Positions 32,293 to 41,513 of a stretch of DNA of 64,000 nucleotides are shown here, piece by piece. Every line of letters starts with the position of its first letter. Position 1 is the stretch's first letter. The position numbers and the translations under genes were made by a program. Origin of the DNA: Streptomyces sporangiiformans (GTDB taxonomy: Bacteria > Actinomycetota > Actinomycetes > Streptomycetales > Streptomycetaceae); the NCBI RefSeq assembly GCF_005768555.2, contig NZ_VCHX02000035.1:1-64000 (forward strand), in the 5' to 3' direction. Below the pieces are notes generated by a model, which was not told the origin of the DNA, searched no databases, and worked only from the letters and a program-made list of their open reading frames with translations.

Positions 32293-33102
32293 ATGTTCAC
32301 CGCAAGCATCATCGGCCCCCTGGCCTCATCGGTTCGCCAGCTGCTTGATTTCGCCTGGATACACACCCGGGCCTGTGCCTTCGCCATCGCGCTGCTGTCC
32401 GGGGTGGCGGCGTCCACCGTGTTGCCGGATCTCCCCGTAGCCCGCTACGACCTGCTCGTCGCCTACGGCGTGCTGCTCACCCTGCTGTTCTGGCTGCGTG
32501 GCTGGGAGGACGGGCGGGACCTCGCCGTCATCGCCGTCTGCCACGTCATAGGCCTGGCCTTCGAGCTGGTGAAGGTGTCCCTCGGCTCGTGGAGCTATCC
32601 GGAGCCGGCCGTGCTGAAATTCGCGGGCGTGCCGCTGTACGGAGGATTCCTGTACGCGGCTGTCGGCAGCTACGTCTGCCGGGCCTGGCACCTGTTCGAC
32701 CTGGAACTGGTCCGCTACCGACCGCGGTCGACAGCGGCTGTGGCCGCAGCCATTTACGTCAACTTCTTCACCCATCACTGGCTGCCCGACGCGCGCCGGC
32801 CGCTGGCCGTACTGCTCCTCGCAGTCACTGCGGGCACCTCGGTGCGTTACACGGTGCGCGGTGTACGCCGACGCATGCCCGTGGCGTTGTCGTTCGTCCT
32901 GATCGGTTTCTTCCTGTGGGTGGCCGAGAACCTCGCCACCTATCTGGGCGCTTGGCGCTACCCGTACCAGCTCGATGGCTGGCAGCCTGTCGGAGTCGAC
33001 AAGTTCGGCGCCTGGACGCTGCTGATCAGCATCACCTTCGTACTGGCAGCGGTCGGCCGATCGCGGCACAAGGACAACGCCGGACCCAGTGCCACTGGCT
33101 GA
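32293..33102 (+). CDS. DUF817-family integral membrane protein
   Basis: A 269-residue protein with about eight membrane helices and no catalytic motif I can name. Conserved-looking polar segments are FELVKVSLGSWSYPEP, YVNFFTHHWLPDARRP and AENLATYLGAWRYPYQ, which match DUF817 as I know it. The start ATG follows CAGGGCACC. It is monocistronic between a divergent DUF4037 gene and a lipoprotein remnant. Confidence 0.72.
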   Translation: MFTASIIGPLASSVRQLLDFAWIHTRACAFAIALLSGVAASTVLPDLPVARYDLLVAYGVLLTLLFWLRGWEDGRDLAVIAVCHVIGLAFELVKVSLGSWSYPEPAVLKFAGVPLYGGFLYAAVGSYVCRAWHLFDLELVRYRPRSTAAVAAAIYVNFFTHHWLPDARRPLAVLLLAVTAGTSVRYTVRGVRRRMPVALSFVLIGFFLWVAENLATYLGAWRYPYQLDGWQPVGVDKFGAWTLLISITFVLAAVGRSRHKDNAGPSATG

Positions 33103-33356
33103 AGCGGCGGACGTCCTTCATGCCTCCGAGGTACTGCTGGCTGCCGGGATCCGGCAGTCGGCACGGCATCGTTTCGTCTGGCGCTGATGGTCACCGGTGG
33201 TGCGGCGCGATCCGAGGGAGTGCGGCTCGAACGAATGCGACATCCGCTGCGTCGGTGTTCATGAGGCCGGGCGCGTTCTTCGGGACGGAGGGCGGTGTCC
33301 TCGGCCTCCGCAGCATCCACTGAGCAGGAGCTGACGCTCCAAGACAAGGTGTGTCG

Positions 33357-33765
33357 ATGAGAGTTGTACTCCCGGTCGGCCGGAGCGGATCCGTGTGGAC
33401 ACTGCTGGCGGCAGTCACCGTGACGGCGTCCGTCGCCTGCACTTCTTCGAGCGGTGGCGTCGAGTCCGCGTCGTCCTGTGCGTTTCTGGTCGACTACGAG
33501 ACCCGAAGGTACTCGGAGGTGGCCAACGTCGATTTCACGGTCGGGGAAAAGCTCGGTACCGCTACCCACCCGCCGTGCGACGACACACCGAACAACGATG
33601 ACGACGGCAGCACCGCGACCCCGACGACGGCCTATGAAGTCGAAGGGCTGGACCCCGGCGTCGCCATCGCGGTGGGAGGCACCCCCCAGCGATGCTGTCT
33701 TCGTCGCCGTCCGCTCCGGCCAGGGGCTTCCGCCTGAAGTCAAGAAACTGATCGACGGTTCATGA
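33357..33765 (+). pseudogene. Frameshifted DUF6281-like lipoprotein
   Basis: A small secreted lipoprotein with lipobox SVAC (Cys28) and a short mature domain. The first frame reads correctly to AIAVGGTP and then runs into an arginine-rich tail ending at 33737. The next frame continues sensibly as SDAVFVAVRSGQGLPPEVKK and stops at 33765. Removing one C from the six-C run at 33682-33687 joins the two. So there is either a real one-base insertion or an assembly error. The ATG at 33357 follows AAGG by 8 bases; a GTG two codons earlier is less likely. The function is unknown. Confidence 0.7.
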
Positions 33766-34704
33766 TGCCGGCCCGGTGGCGGCCGCTTCGCGCAGGTCGC
33801 GCGCCGTCTGTCCGTAACGCGCCTTGAGCGCACGCCCGATGTGCCCCGGGTCGTGCAGGCCCCAGCGGGCGGCAACGGCGGCGGCGGTGCGCCCTGCGTG
33901 GGCCGGGTCGAGCAGGTCCCGGCGGATGCGGTCGAGGCGCTCGCTGCGCAGCCACGCGGCGAACGTGGTGCCGGTGTGCCGGAAGAGGCGGTGCAGATGA
34001 CGGGCCGAGATGCCGTGGGCCGCGGCGACGGACTCGACGCACAGGGACGGGTCCGCGATGTTCGCCAGAGCGTAGACGCGGATGCGGTCGACCAGGTCGG
34101 TGGCGGTGTCCACCTGCTCCGGCACACGCTCCGTGAAAGCGGCGACCAGCAGGGAGACGAGCGCGTCGGCGACATGGCTGTCGGCCGGTGCGGCCAGTTC
34201 GTCCAGATGGCGTCCGAGGCCCGACAGAAACGCCGCGAGCACGGCCTGGGCACCGCTGTCGGTCGGCAGACGCTGGGCGCTGAGGCGGGCGACGGCGTCG
34301 CAGTGGCGGCCGAGCGCGGCGCGCGGGACGCCGACTGCGATGACGTCGCACCCTTCGGAGACGGCGAGCCGATACGGCCGTGTCATATCGAGAACGACCA
34401 GGTCACCGCTTCCCGCCGGGGACTGGCTGCGACCTTGGGAAGCGATCGCGTTTCCCGACCCGTGCAACGTCACCTTCAGCAGTTCGGGGTCCGTGGAGGT
34501 GATGGCACGCGGCAGGCGCGAGACGACGTGTCCGGAGCCACGAATCCGGGCAACGGCTCCACACCCCAGCGCGGCCGCATCGATGTCGGCACGGAACGCC
34601 CCGGCATCCGGAGCCGTCACCGCGAGCGGTGCGAGTACCGACGATGCCGCCCTCTGCAACTGGCCGACGGTGGCGTGGTGTACGTGTAAGGCGCCGGTGT
34701 GCAT
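33760..34704 (-). CDS. AraC-family transcriptional regulator
   Basis: A 314-residue regulator with an N-terminal cupin-like AraC_binding_2 domain (about 20-190) and a C-terminal double helix-turn-helix (about 210-305): SLCVESVAAAHGISARHLHR and AAVAARWGLHDPGHIGRALK, then YGQTARDLR. Its stop overlaps the end of the frameshifted lipoprotein gene on the other strand by six bases. The target is unknown. Confidence 0.85.
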   Translation of the reverse strand: MHTGALHVHHATVGQLQRAASSVLAPLAVTAPDAGAFRADIDAAALGCGAVARIRGSGHVVSRLPRAITSTDPELLKVTLHGSGNAIASQGRSQSPAGSGDLVVLDMTRPYRLAVSEGCDVIAVGVPRAALGRHCDAVARLSAQRLPTDSGAQAVLAAFLSGLGRHLDELAAPADSHVADALVSLLVAAFTERVPEQVDTATDLVDRIRVYALANIADPSLCVESVAAAHGISARHLHRLFRHTGTTFAAWLRSERLDRIRRDLLDPAHAGRTAAAVAARWGLHDPGHIGRALKARYGQTARDLREAAATGPAS

Positions 34705-34922
34705 GGAGGTGTCCCCCGCTCAGCCGTTTCCCCGTGAAGGGCATCTCACTTTCTGTGACGACCTGGGGCATTGCGTGGTTCCGTGGCGCGAATCGGCGAC
34801 CACCTGGGCACGATGTGGAGAGTCACCGCGACGCCGTCTGTGTAGCGTGCTCTGTGGGGGAGCACTGTCGGCCGGGACCACCTGGACCCGGCCGGCCGCA
34901 CCCTCTCTTTCCCGCCGTCCCC

Positions 34923-35453
34923 TCAGTGATCCGCACAGCACGGTGTCGGGTCCGGGACCTCGAAGGGAACCAGCACGCCGCCCGCGGCCGGCATCGCGGT
35001 CAGGACCAGTGCTCCGTCACGCCATAGCGGGCGTACGTGATCTCTCGTCAGGACCCGTTGGTCCGGAGGGGGTTCGCCGGTCGAGCCGAGCACGGTGACG
35101 TGGTCGACAGCCGAGTTCGACAGCAGCTCCGCGATCGTCAGCGTGCCGGTCAGCCGCGAGACCCCTGGGTAGAGGACAGCGCGGCCCGCCTCGTCGGGGG
35201 CGCCGGGTGTCACTTCGTAGCCCTTGGCCGTGAGGTGGCGGGCCGCCTCAGCCACCGTCACCGTCTCCGACTCCGACGCCGCCGCCGTGAACGACAGCAC
35301 GATCCTCGGCCGCTCCCCCCGTACCAGGTGTGTGCAGCCGAACATGTCCTCCGAGAGGGCGAGTTCGGCTGCCAGGGTCTGGAGAAGGTGGTCCGCCTCG
35401 CGGAGGGTCGTCGTCTCGGTGTCGACCCAGAAGGTGTTCCCGACGGTGGTCAC
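34923..35453 (-). CDS. Small unknown protein coupled to the PHP gene
   Basis: A 176-residue protein that I do not recognise. It starts at a GTG overlapping the upstream PHP stop (GTGA), so translation is coupled. The N-terminus VTTVGNTFWVDTETTTLREA and the middle part look cytoplasmic; there is no signal peptide. It ends TPCCADH, with a further cysteine and histidine in FGCTHL, which could bind metal. Given the His-rich partner, a role in metal handling or maturation of that partner is possible but unproven. Confidence 0.6.
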   Translation of the reverse strand: MTTVGNTFWVDTETTTLREADHLLQTLAAELALSEDMFGCTHLVRGERPRIVLSFTAAASESETVTVAEAARHLTAKGYEVTPGAPDEAGRAVLYPGVSRLTGTLTIAELLSNSAVDHVTVLGSTGEPPPDQRVLTRDHVRPLWRDGALVLTAMPAAGGVLVPFEVPDPTPCCADH

Positions 35454-37186
35454 GAGGGCAGGACCCACACCGGGTTCGAGTAGAACCACAGGTCGTTCCA
35501 CGGGTCCGCGTCGCCGACGACGTCGATGGCCGGGCCGGACGGGTCGACCGCCGCGCCCATGAGGCCCGTCGCGGAGCGGTTGCCGTCCGTGCCGCGCAGG
35601 CGGACGTACAGCGGACGATCGACCGGACCGAGGGAGTACGTGAGGCGGACCCTGCCGGTGGACTTGCCGACCTCGTACGACTTCGCCACCTTCGCCGTGG
35701 GCGCGGTGAAGGTGTCCTTGTCCGCGACCGTGCCCGTGACGTCGCCCCGGATGACGTCGACCCGGGCCAGCTGCGGCACGAAGCCGGCCCAGTTGGGGGC
35801 GCCCGCGAGGGCGACCTCGACCGTCAGGGTCACCTTCGTGCCCTTCTTGACGTGCAGCGCGCCCCCGAGTGTGGCCCACCGGCCGCCGCCCGAGACACGG
35901 ACGTCGAGGCCGCTGATGAGCTGACCGTGGTCGACCCAGACACGGCCGGCGCGGATGCCGTCCATGACGGCGGCGTAGGTGAAGCCGTCGGCGCCGACAT
36001 GGGTGCGGCTGTACTGGCCGGGCCAGTAGTCACCCTCGGTGAGATCGATCTTGCCGCTGTAAACGGGGTCCGTGTGCTTGCCGTTGGCCAGGTAGTCGCT
36101 GTCCGGGCCGCCGCGCTTCGCGGTGTCCGTGTAGACGTTGTGGGAGTCGGAGTTGGCGGTGATCCACCAGGGCTTCCCCTCGGCCAGGAGGCTGTCCCAC
36201 AGGCCGCCGACGGTGGCGGTCATCCAGTCGAAGCCGCCCCAGGTGCGGTAGCTCTCCAGGGGGTACGCGGCGAAGGAGTTGGCGCCGGGGCTGCCGTCGT
36301 ACAGACCACGGGCGCGGCCCATGCCTACGGACTTCTCGATGCCGGCGGCCTGGTGGCCGGGCGCGCCCTCCATGCCGACCGCGATCTGGCGGCCCGAGCC
36401 CGTGGCGTCGCGCCAGGCCCGGATCTCGTGCGGCGAGTCGATGCCCTTGCGCGCGGGGTGGTTGGCGAGCATCAGGATGTCCTTGACCTTGCGTCGCTGG
36501 ACCTGCTCCGCAAGGAAGTTGAGACCCGCGATGGCGAGGGCCTCGTTGGCGGGCGTCGAGTCCGTGGCCTTCTTCACGCCGCCGTCGTACGAGGTCTCGA
36601 ACTCCTTGAGGACGGCGACCTCGTTCTTGCCGGGGTGGACGAAGACCGTGCCGTGCTCGGCGGCCGGGATGTTCCACTCCAGGCCCTGGAAGACAAGCGT
36701 GTCCTCGTACGCCGCCCGAGCCTCTTTGATGTCCGGATTGACCTTCTCCACGCCGATCTTCGCGTGCGTCTCGTTGCCGTGGTCGGTGATGACCATCCAG
36801 TCGAGGCCGTGCCGGGCCCCCTGGCGGACCTGGTCGGAGACGCGGTACTTGCCGTCGTTGCTGTACTGCGTGTGGATGTGGTGGTCGCCGGCCAGCCACA
36901 GGAAGCCACCGTTCCTCCGGCGGCCTTCGGAGGCGTACGCGGGGGTCGTGGCCCCTTGTGCGAGAACGCTCCCGGCCGTCAGGCCGGCGCCGAGCAGACC
37001 GGCCCGCCGCAACATGGAGCGGCGTGAGTGCTGGTCAGGGGTCAGGGCCTCGTCGGGCACGGAGGTGTCGAAGGCGGCGGGGAGATCGGTGGCCTCGTGG
37101 TCGGAATGATGGTGGGGATGCCCATGCACGTGCCCATGTCCATGCCCGTGCGCCTGCCCGTGTCCGTGTCCGTGTCCGTGTCCCAT
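35450..37186 (-). CDS. Tat-exported PHP-domain phosphoesterase with histidine-rich N-terminus
   Basis: A 578-residue exported protein. Residues 1-31 hold 14 histidines, mostly as HG repeats, placed before the Tat signal (RRSMLRRAGLLGAG, near 55-68, ending at TTPAYA). The PHP metal-binding motifs follow: DHHIHTQYS, ITDHGNE, GLEWN, ANHPAR and NSDSHN, giving a trinuclear metal site for phosphoester hydrolysis. A beta-rich C-terminal domain occupies about 440-578. Because the His tract precedes the export signal, it should stay at the cytoplasmic face or be removed with the signal, so it may load metal before export. Confidence 0.8.
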   Translation of the reverse strand: MGHGHGHGHGQAHGHGHGHVHGHPHHHSDHEATDLPAAFDTSVPDEALTPDQHSRRSMLRRAGLLGAGLTAGSVLAQGATTPAYASEGRRRNGGFLWLAGDHHIHTQYSNDGKYRVSDQVRQGARHGLDWMVITDHGNETHAKIGVEKVNPDIKEARAAYEDTLVFQGLEWNIPAAEHGTVFVHPGKNEVAVLKEFETSYDGGVKKATDSTPANEALAIAGLNFLAEQVQRRKVKDILMLANHPARKGIDSPHEIRAWRDATGSGRQIAVGMEGAPGHQAAGIEKSVGMGRARGLYDGSPGANSFAAYPLESYRTWGGFDWMTATVGGLWDSLLAEGKPWWITANSDSHNVYTDTAKRGGPDSDYLANGKHTDPVYSGKIDLTEGDYWPGQYSRTHVGADGFTYAAVMDGIRAGRVWVDHGQLISGLDVRVSGGGRWATLGGALHVKKGTKVTLTVEVALAGAPNWAGFVPQLARVDVIRGDVTGTVADKDTFTAPTAKVAKSYEVGKSTGRVRLTYSLGPVDRPLYVRLRGTDGNRSATGLMGAAVDPSGPAIDVVGDADPWNDLWFYSNPVWVLPS

Positions 37187-37409
37187 GTCGGCCTCCTCAG
37201 TCCCGCGGCGCGGCTGCTGCCGCGTGAGGAGACTCCGCGCGAAACATGAACATCGCTCAACAACAGGGTGATCACCGGGCGACCCGGACGCGGCACCTCG
37301 TCCCTGCCCTCACTGTTTCCCCAACTGCTCTTGTACGCCACACTGGTTGACCTCGAACCTGAGCACCGTTCACCTTCCCCCGTTTCCTCCGACTGGAGAC
37401 GCCCCCACC

Positions 37410-38771
37410 ATGAGAAAACTCGTCGGCACCCTCGTGGCAGGCGCGCTGGCCGCGGCCGGACTCGCCACCGCCGCCACGACCACCACCGCCGCCACGGCCA
37501 CCGCCACGGCTGCGGCACCCGCGGCAGCCGCCGCCCCCTCCTCGGGCACCTTCAACGTCCTGACGTACAACGTCGCGGGCCTCCCGGAGGGGCTGAGCTC
37601 CGGCAATCCGAAGACCAACACCCCGCTGATCTCCCCGCGTCTCGCGCCGTACGACATCGTCAATGTGCAGGAGGACTTCAACTACCACGCGGCGCTGTAC
37701 GCGGGCGACAACCACCCGTACCGCACCGCGACCAGCGGCGGGGTCCCCTTCGGCGACGGGCTCAACACCCTCTCGGACCACTCGTTCGAGGACTTCGAGC
37801 GGGTGAAGTGGAAGAACTGCACCGGCACCAACTGCCTCACCCCGAAGGGCTTCTCACAGGCCCGGGTCCGGCTCGCCGAGGGCGTCTTCGTGGACCTCTA
37901 CAACGTGCACACGAACGCGGACTCGACGGATGACGCGCTCGCGGCCCGCCGCGCCAACATCGAGCAGCTCTCGGACTTCATCCAGGCGAACTCGGCCGGC
38001 AACGCGGTGATCGTCATGGGCGACACCAACACCCGCTACACGCGCACGGGCGACAACATCCGCACGCTGGTCAACGAGAACGGCCTGACCGACCCATGGG
38101 TCAAGCTGGTCCGCGGGGGCAGCGCGCCGGCCCAGGGCAGCGACGCACTCGTCTGCTCCGAGACGGCCCCGACGAACGACTGCGAGGTGGTGGACAAGGT
38201 CCTCTACCGCGGCAGCAACCTGGTGAACCTCACCGCGACCCGCTACAACAACGAGTGGGCGAAATTCCTGGACTCGAAGGGCGGCAATCTCTCCGACCAC
38301 TTCCCGCACACGGTCGACTTCTCCTGGTCCCTGCCCGCAAAGCTCCGCGCAAGCGACTTCTTCGGCGGCCCGCACGGCACGGCCTTCAACGACGCGGACA
38401 ACCTCCCGTCCACGCCCGCGCCCCGCACGCTCACGCTGCGCGGCGACTCCCGCCTGGACGCGGTGTCCCTGACGCACGACACCGGTACGCCCCTGACGCA
38501 CGGCGGTACGGGCGGCACGGCCAAGTCCCTCACCCTCGCTTCCGGCGAACACCTCACCTCGGTGAAGCTCACACGCGGCCAGAAGGACGGCCGGACCCGG
38601 ATCTTCTCGGCGTCCTTCACCACCGACAAGTCCCGCACCCTGACGGCCGGTTCGGCCACCTCGGACACCGTGACGTACACGGCCCCGTCCGGCTGGCAGA
38701 TCGTCGGCTTCACGGGCCGCTCGGGCGCCGAGGTCGACAAGCTGGGAGTGCTGTACGCACCGATCGACTGA
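37410..38771 (+). CDS. Secreted sphingomyelinase C-like phosphodiesterase
   Basis: A 453-residue secreted enzyme with a Sec signal at 1-35 (unusually Thr/Ala-rich), then an endonuclease/exonuclease/phosphatase domain: FNVLTYNVAG, metal Glu in VQEDF, DLYNVHTNAD, VIVMGDTN and the terminal LSDHFP. About 310 onward is a beta-prism-like C-terminal domain resembling jacalin lectins (SGWQIVGFTGRSGAEVDKLGVLY). Bacterial relatives cleave sphingomyelin or related phospholipids. The ATG at 37410 is preferred over a TTG 21 codons upstream because it gives a clean signal peptide after GGAG. Confidence 0.82.
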   Translation: MRKLVGTLVAGALAAAGLATAATTTTAATATATAAAPAAAAAPSSGTFNVLTYNVAGLPEGLSSGNPKTNTPLISPRLAPYDIVNVQEDFNYHAALYAGDNHPYRTATSGGVPFGDGLNTLSDHSFEDFERVKWKNCTGTNCLTPKGFSQARVRLAEGVFVDLYNVHTNADSTDDALAARRANIEQLSDFIQANSAGNAVIVMGDTNTRYTRTGDNIRTLVNENGLTDPWVKLVRGGSAPAQGSDALVCSETAPTNDCEVVDKVLYRGSNLVNLTATRYNNEWAKFLDSKGGNLSDHFPHTVDFSWSLPAKLRASDFFGGPHGTAFNDADNLPSTPAPRTLTLRGDSRLDAVSLTHDTGTPLTHGGTGGTAKSLTLASGEHLTSVKLTRGQKDGRTRIFSASFTTDKSRTLTAGSATSDTVTYTAPSGWQIVGFTGRSGAEVDKLGVLYAPID

Positions 38772-38785
38772 CCGCGGTTCATGTG

Positions 38786-38829
38786 GGCCTCCGCCCAGAC
38801 GTCTTGTACGTTCCGTCCGGGCGGAGGCC
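38786..38829. terminator. Bidirectional terminator between the phosphodiesterase and Nudix genes
   Basis: GGCCTCCGCCC (38786-38796) pairs perfectly with GGGCGGAGGCC (38819-38829) around a 22-nt loop, between two convergent genes. Confidence 0.65.
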
Positions 38830-38889
38830 ACCGGTCACCCGCGTGTGCGTACGGCACTTTTCTGGTGACCTCGGGCCCTCGATGTCGGG

Positions 38890-39387
38890 TCAGGAGACGG
38901 CGGCTTCGGCGAACAGCCGTCGATAGAAGGGGCCGAGGCCGCTGGGAACGGTCAGGAGCTGGAACGCCTGCTCAGCCGGCAGGAGACGACGGTGGGCCAT
39001 CTCGAAGCGCGGTTCCCACGCAGCCAGACGCACTTCTGCCCGCCATATCGACCGGATCAGCACCAGCCCTTTCTGCGGACCTCGCACACAGACGCCCCGA
39101 CTGAAACCGAGAAGCCGGCAGTCCGTCACCTCCGCGCAGGCTTCCTCACGGACCTCGCGTCGCATCGTGTCGACCCACCGCTCGTCCCGCTCGGGGCGAC
39201 CGGCGGGCAGACCCCACCGCTGCCCGTCTCCGCTGACCATGACGATCCGATCTCCGGCGACGCACACCGCCTCCGCGCCGTGCGGCGTACCCGACGGTGG
39301 GTCAGGAGGCGGATACCACGCAACGAGCCACTCCTGACCGTTGATGGACGCGGTGAAGTCTGCGCCATTGGCAGCGATGTCGTTCAT
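38890..39387 (-). CDS. Nudix hydrolase
   Basis: A 165-residue pyrophosphohydrolase. The Nudix box runs from GRPERDE through RREVREEAC, matching the G-x5-E-x7-R-E-U-x-E-E core but with cysteine where the box normally has glycine. The segment before it (WGLPAGR) is normal. The ATG has GGAAGGAC upstream and was chosen over longer readings that lie in shadow sequence. The substrate is unknown. Confidence 0.75.
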   Translation of the reverse strand: MNDIAANGADFTASINGQEWLVAWYPPPDPPSGTPHGAEAVCVAGDRIVMVSGDGQRWGLPAGRPERDERWVDTMRREVREEACAEVTDCRLLGFSRGVCVRGPQKGLVLIRSIWRAEVRLAAWEPRFEMAHRRLLPAEQAFQLLTVPSGLGPFYRRLFAEAAVS

Positions 39388-39429
39388 GGTGTCCTTCCAG
39401 GGACACTGTTTGCTCGCCAGGACAGAGCT

Positions 39430-39540
39430 GTGCGAATCTTCTGGTTCACCTCTCTGACAGGGCTGGTCATGACGCTCGGCATGGTTCTCGGCATGGTCGT
39501 CGGCGACTTCTCCTCTCGCGCTTCGACGCGGGAGCGATAG
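39430..39540 (+). CDS. Possible 36-residue membrane peptide
   Basis: A short reading frame, GTG start with AGGA about 9 bases upstream, encoding one hydrophobic helix (FWFTSLTGLVMTLGMVLGMVVGDF) and a basic tail (SSRASTRER). Its codons are as GC-rich at third positions as real genes nearby. It is divergent from the Nudix gene. I do not recognise it, and it may not be expressed. Confidence 0.3.
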   Translation: MRIFWFTSLTGLVMTLGMVLGMVVGDFSSRASTRER

Positions 39541-39656
39541 CCCAGCCTGCCCAGTTACTCCCGCACGTGCCACGGCACGCGCGGTTTCACGGCTTCTCCC
39601 GCTCCTCGTCGAAGTGCTCTTCGTGCCCCCGCACGTTCGATCACGAGGAGTACGTC

Positions 39657-40823
39657 GTGTCCACGATCCACTGGACCGAGACCGAGACCCAGCCCCAGAC
39701 CGAGTCCCGCACCGTACGATCCGCCCGCTGGCATTCCGAGAGCGCGACACCGCCGCCCGGCCGAGTCGTCGTCGCGGACGACCGGATGAAAGCCGACACC
39801 GCCCACCGCCTGGCCTGCGAGGGCACGGCGCTGTTGTGGCGGGGCGACTTCCACAACGCACGTCAACTGCTGACAGCGATGGGCCGCCGTATCGACCGAA
39901 GGACGCCCCGGTCGGGTGACGGCCCCGCCGAGACCTTCCATCTGCAGCGCCGGGCCCGCAACCACCGCGCCCGCGTGCTGGGCAGGCTCCTCGTCCTGCT
40001 GGAGGACGACCACTCCCTGCACCTGCGCAGAGCGCCCGAAGTGCGCCGGGCGTGCACCGAGGCGTACGGTCCGCCGCGCCCAGGCCAAGCAATGGCCGTC
40101 TCCCTCAGAGAGCTGCTGGGCGTGATCGGAGCACATCAGTGGCGCCTCAAGGGCGTTGACGTACCGGCCCTCGGCTCTCGCGTCCACGCGCACTACGGTG
40201 TGTTCGCCCCCACCAGGGACGAGTACGTCGACCTGGTCGCCCAAGCACCCCTGCCCGCACCGAAGCGCCGCCACCCCCGTCCGCTCACCGCGTTCGACCT
40301 GGGTACGGGGACCGGAGTGCTCGCCGCCGTTCTGGCCCGGCGGGGCCTCGATCACATCGTGGCCACCGACATCAGCCCGCGTGCCCTGGCCTGCGCCCGC
40401 GAGAACGTCCAGCGTCTCGAACTCGCCGCGCGGATCGAGGTGTTCGGTCCGGCTCTCTATCCCGACGGCCGTGCCGACCTCGTCGTCTGCAACCCGCCCT
40501 GGATCCCGGCCCGGCCGGCCTCCGCCCTTGAGTACGGCGTCTACGACCCGGACGGCAGCATGCTCCACGGCTTCCTCGACGGGCTCGCCGCCCACCTCGA
40601 ACCGGGAGGTGAAGGGTGGCTCATCCTGTCCGACCTGGCCGAGCACCTCGGTCTCAGAACACGCCGCCAGTTACTGACCGCCGTCGAGACGGCGGGGCTG
40701 CGCGTGGTGGACCGGACCGACGCCCGGCCGCGGCACGCACGGGCCGCAGACACCGCCGATCCCCTCCACACGGCCCGCGCCGCGGAGGTCACGTCGCTGT
40801 GGCGGCTGGCGGCCCGCCAGTGA
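39657..40823 (+). CDS. SAM-dependent methyltransferase, NPPW type
   Basis: A 388-residue class I methyltransferase. The N-terminal third (about 1-170) is a helical, Arg-rich extension. Motif I is DLGTGTGVLAAVLA, followed by VATDISPRAL and the catalytic VVCNPPW, which marks methylation of a planar nitrogen, as in HemK (glutamine) and RsmC/RlmG-like (guanine) enzymes. The GTG at 39657 has GAGGAG six bases upstream. It precedes the TetR gene by 70 bases. The target is not predictable from the sequence. Confidence 0.78.
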   Translation: MSTIHWTETETQPQTESRTVRSARWHSESATPPPGRVVVADDRMKADTAHRLACEGTALLWRGDFHNARQLLTAMGRRIDRRTPRSGDGPAETFHLQRRARNHRARVLGRLLVLLEDDHSLHLRRAPEVRRACTEAYGPPRPGQAMAVSLRELLGVIGAHQWRLKGVDVPALGSRVHAHYGVFAPTRDEYVDLVAQAPLPAPKRRHPRPLTAFDLGTGTGVLAAVLARRGLDHIVATDISPRALACARENVQRLELAARIEVFGPALYPDGRADLVVCNPPWIPARPASALEYGVYDPDGSMLHGFLDGLAAHLEPGGEGWLILSDLAEHLGLRTRRQLLTAVETAGLRVVDRTDARPRHARAADTADPLHTARAAEVTSLWRLAARQ

Positions 40824-40850
40824 CCACAGCCGGTCTGTATATTAGGCGCA

Positions 40851-40869
40851 AACCTAGGACTGTTAGGTT
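40851..40869. promoter_or_regulatory. TetR-type operator candidate
   Basis: AACCTA (40851-40856) and TAGGTT (40864-40869) form a perfect inverted repeat with a 7-nt spacer, and GCA outside both arms extends it with a one-base offset. It lies 24 bases before the TetR start, fitting autorepression. Confidence 0.6.
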
Positions 40870-40893
40870 GCAGCTTGCCGGAGGAGACACCCC

Positions 40894-41478
40894 ATGGCCC
40901 GAGCAGGGCTCACAGCCGCCCGCGTGGTCGAGGCCGCCGCCGATCTCGCCGACGACGTCGGGTTCGAGAACGTCACGGTCTCCGCACTGGCACGGCAGTT
41001 CGGGGTGAAGGACGCGAGCCTGTACTCGCACGTCAAGAACGTGCAGGACCTGCGAACCCGGGTCGCGCTGCTGGCGGGCGGCGAGATGATCGACCGGATC
41101 GGGGTCGCCGTGGCCGGCCGGGCCGGAAAGGACGCACTCGTCGCGTTCGCCAACGCCTACCGGGCGTACGCGCTGGAGCGGCCCGGGCGGTACGCGGCCA
41201 CGCAGATCCGGATCGACCCGGCCGTCGTCGCCGAGTCGAGCGTGTTCCGGCGGACCGCCGAGGTGACGTACGGAATGCTGCGCGGCTACGGGCTGTCGGA
41301 ACCCGATCTCACGGACGCCGTACGCCTGTTGCGCAGCACCTTCCACGGCTACTGCGGCCTGGAGGCCAGTGGCGGATTCGGCGCCCCCCGCGGCGTACAG
41401 ACGTCCTGGGAGAGGGCCCTCGACGCCCTGCACGTGCTTCTGGAGCACTGGCCCAGGGACGAGACGAAGGCTGCCTGA
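40894..41478 (+). CDS. TetR-family regulator with WHG (TetR_C_33-like) domain
   Basis: A 194-residue regulator. The N-terminal helix-turn-helix (ALARQFGVKDASLYSHVKN, about residues 32-50) is followed by a ligand domain with the family's FHGYCGLEASGGF segment near the end. The start ATG follows GGAGGAGACACCCC. It may control itself and the methyltransferase gene upstream. Confidence 0.85.
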   Translation: MARAGLTAARVVEAAADLADDVGFENVTVSALARQFGVKDASLYSHVKNVQDLRTRVALLAGGEMIDRIGVAVAGRAGKDALVAFANAYRAYALERPGRYAATQIRIDPAVVAESSVFRRTAEVTYGMLRGYGLSEPDLTDAVRLLRSTFHGYCGLEASGGFGAPRGVQTSWERALDALHVLLEHWPRDETKAA

Positions 41479-41513
41479 CCGGCCGAGCCGGCGGCAGCGC
41501 CTTCGGGAAGCCC

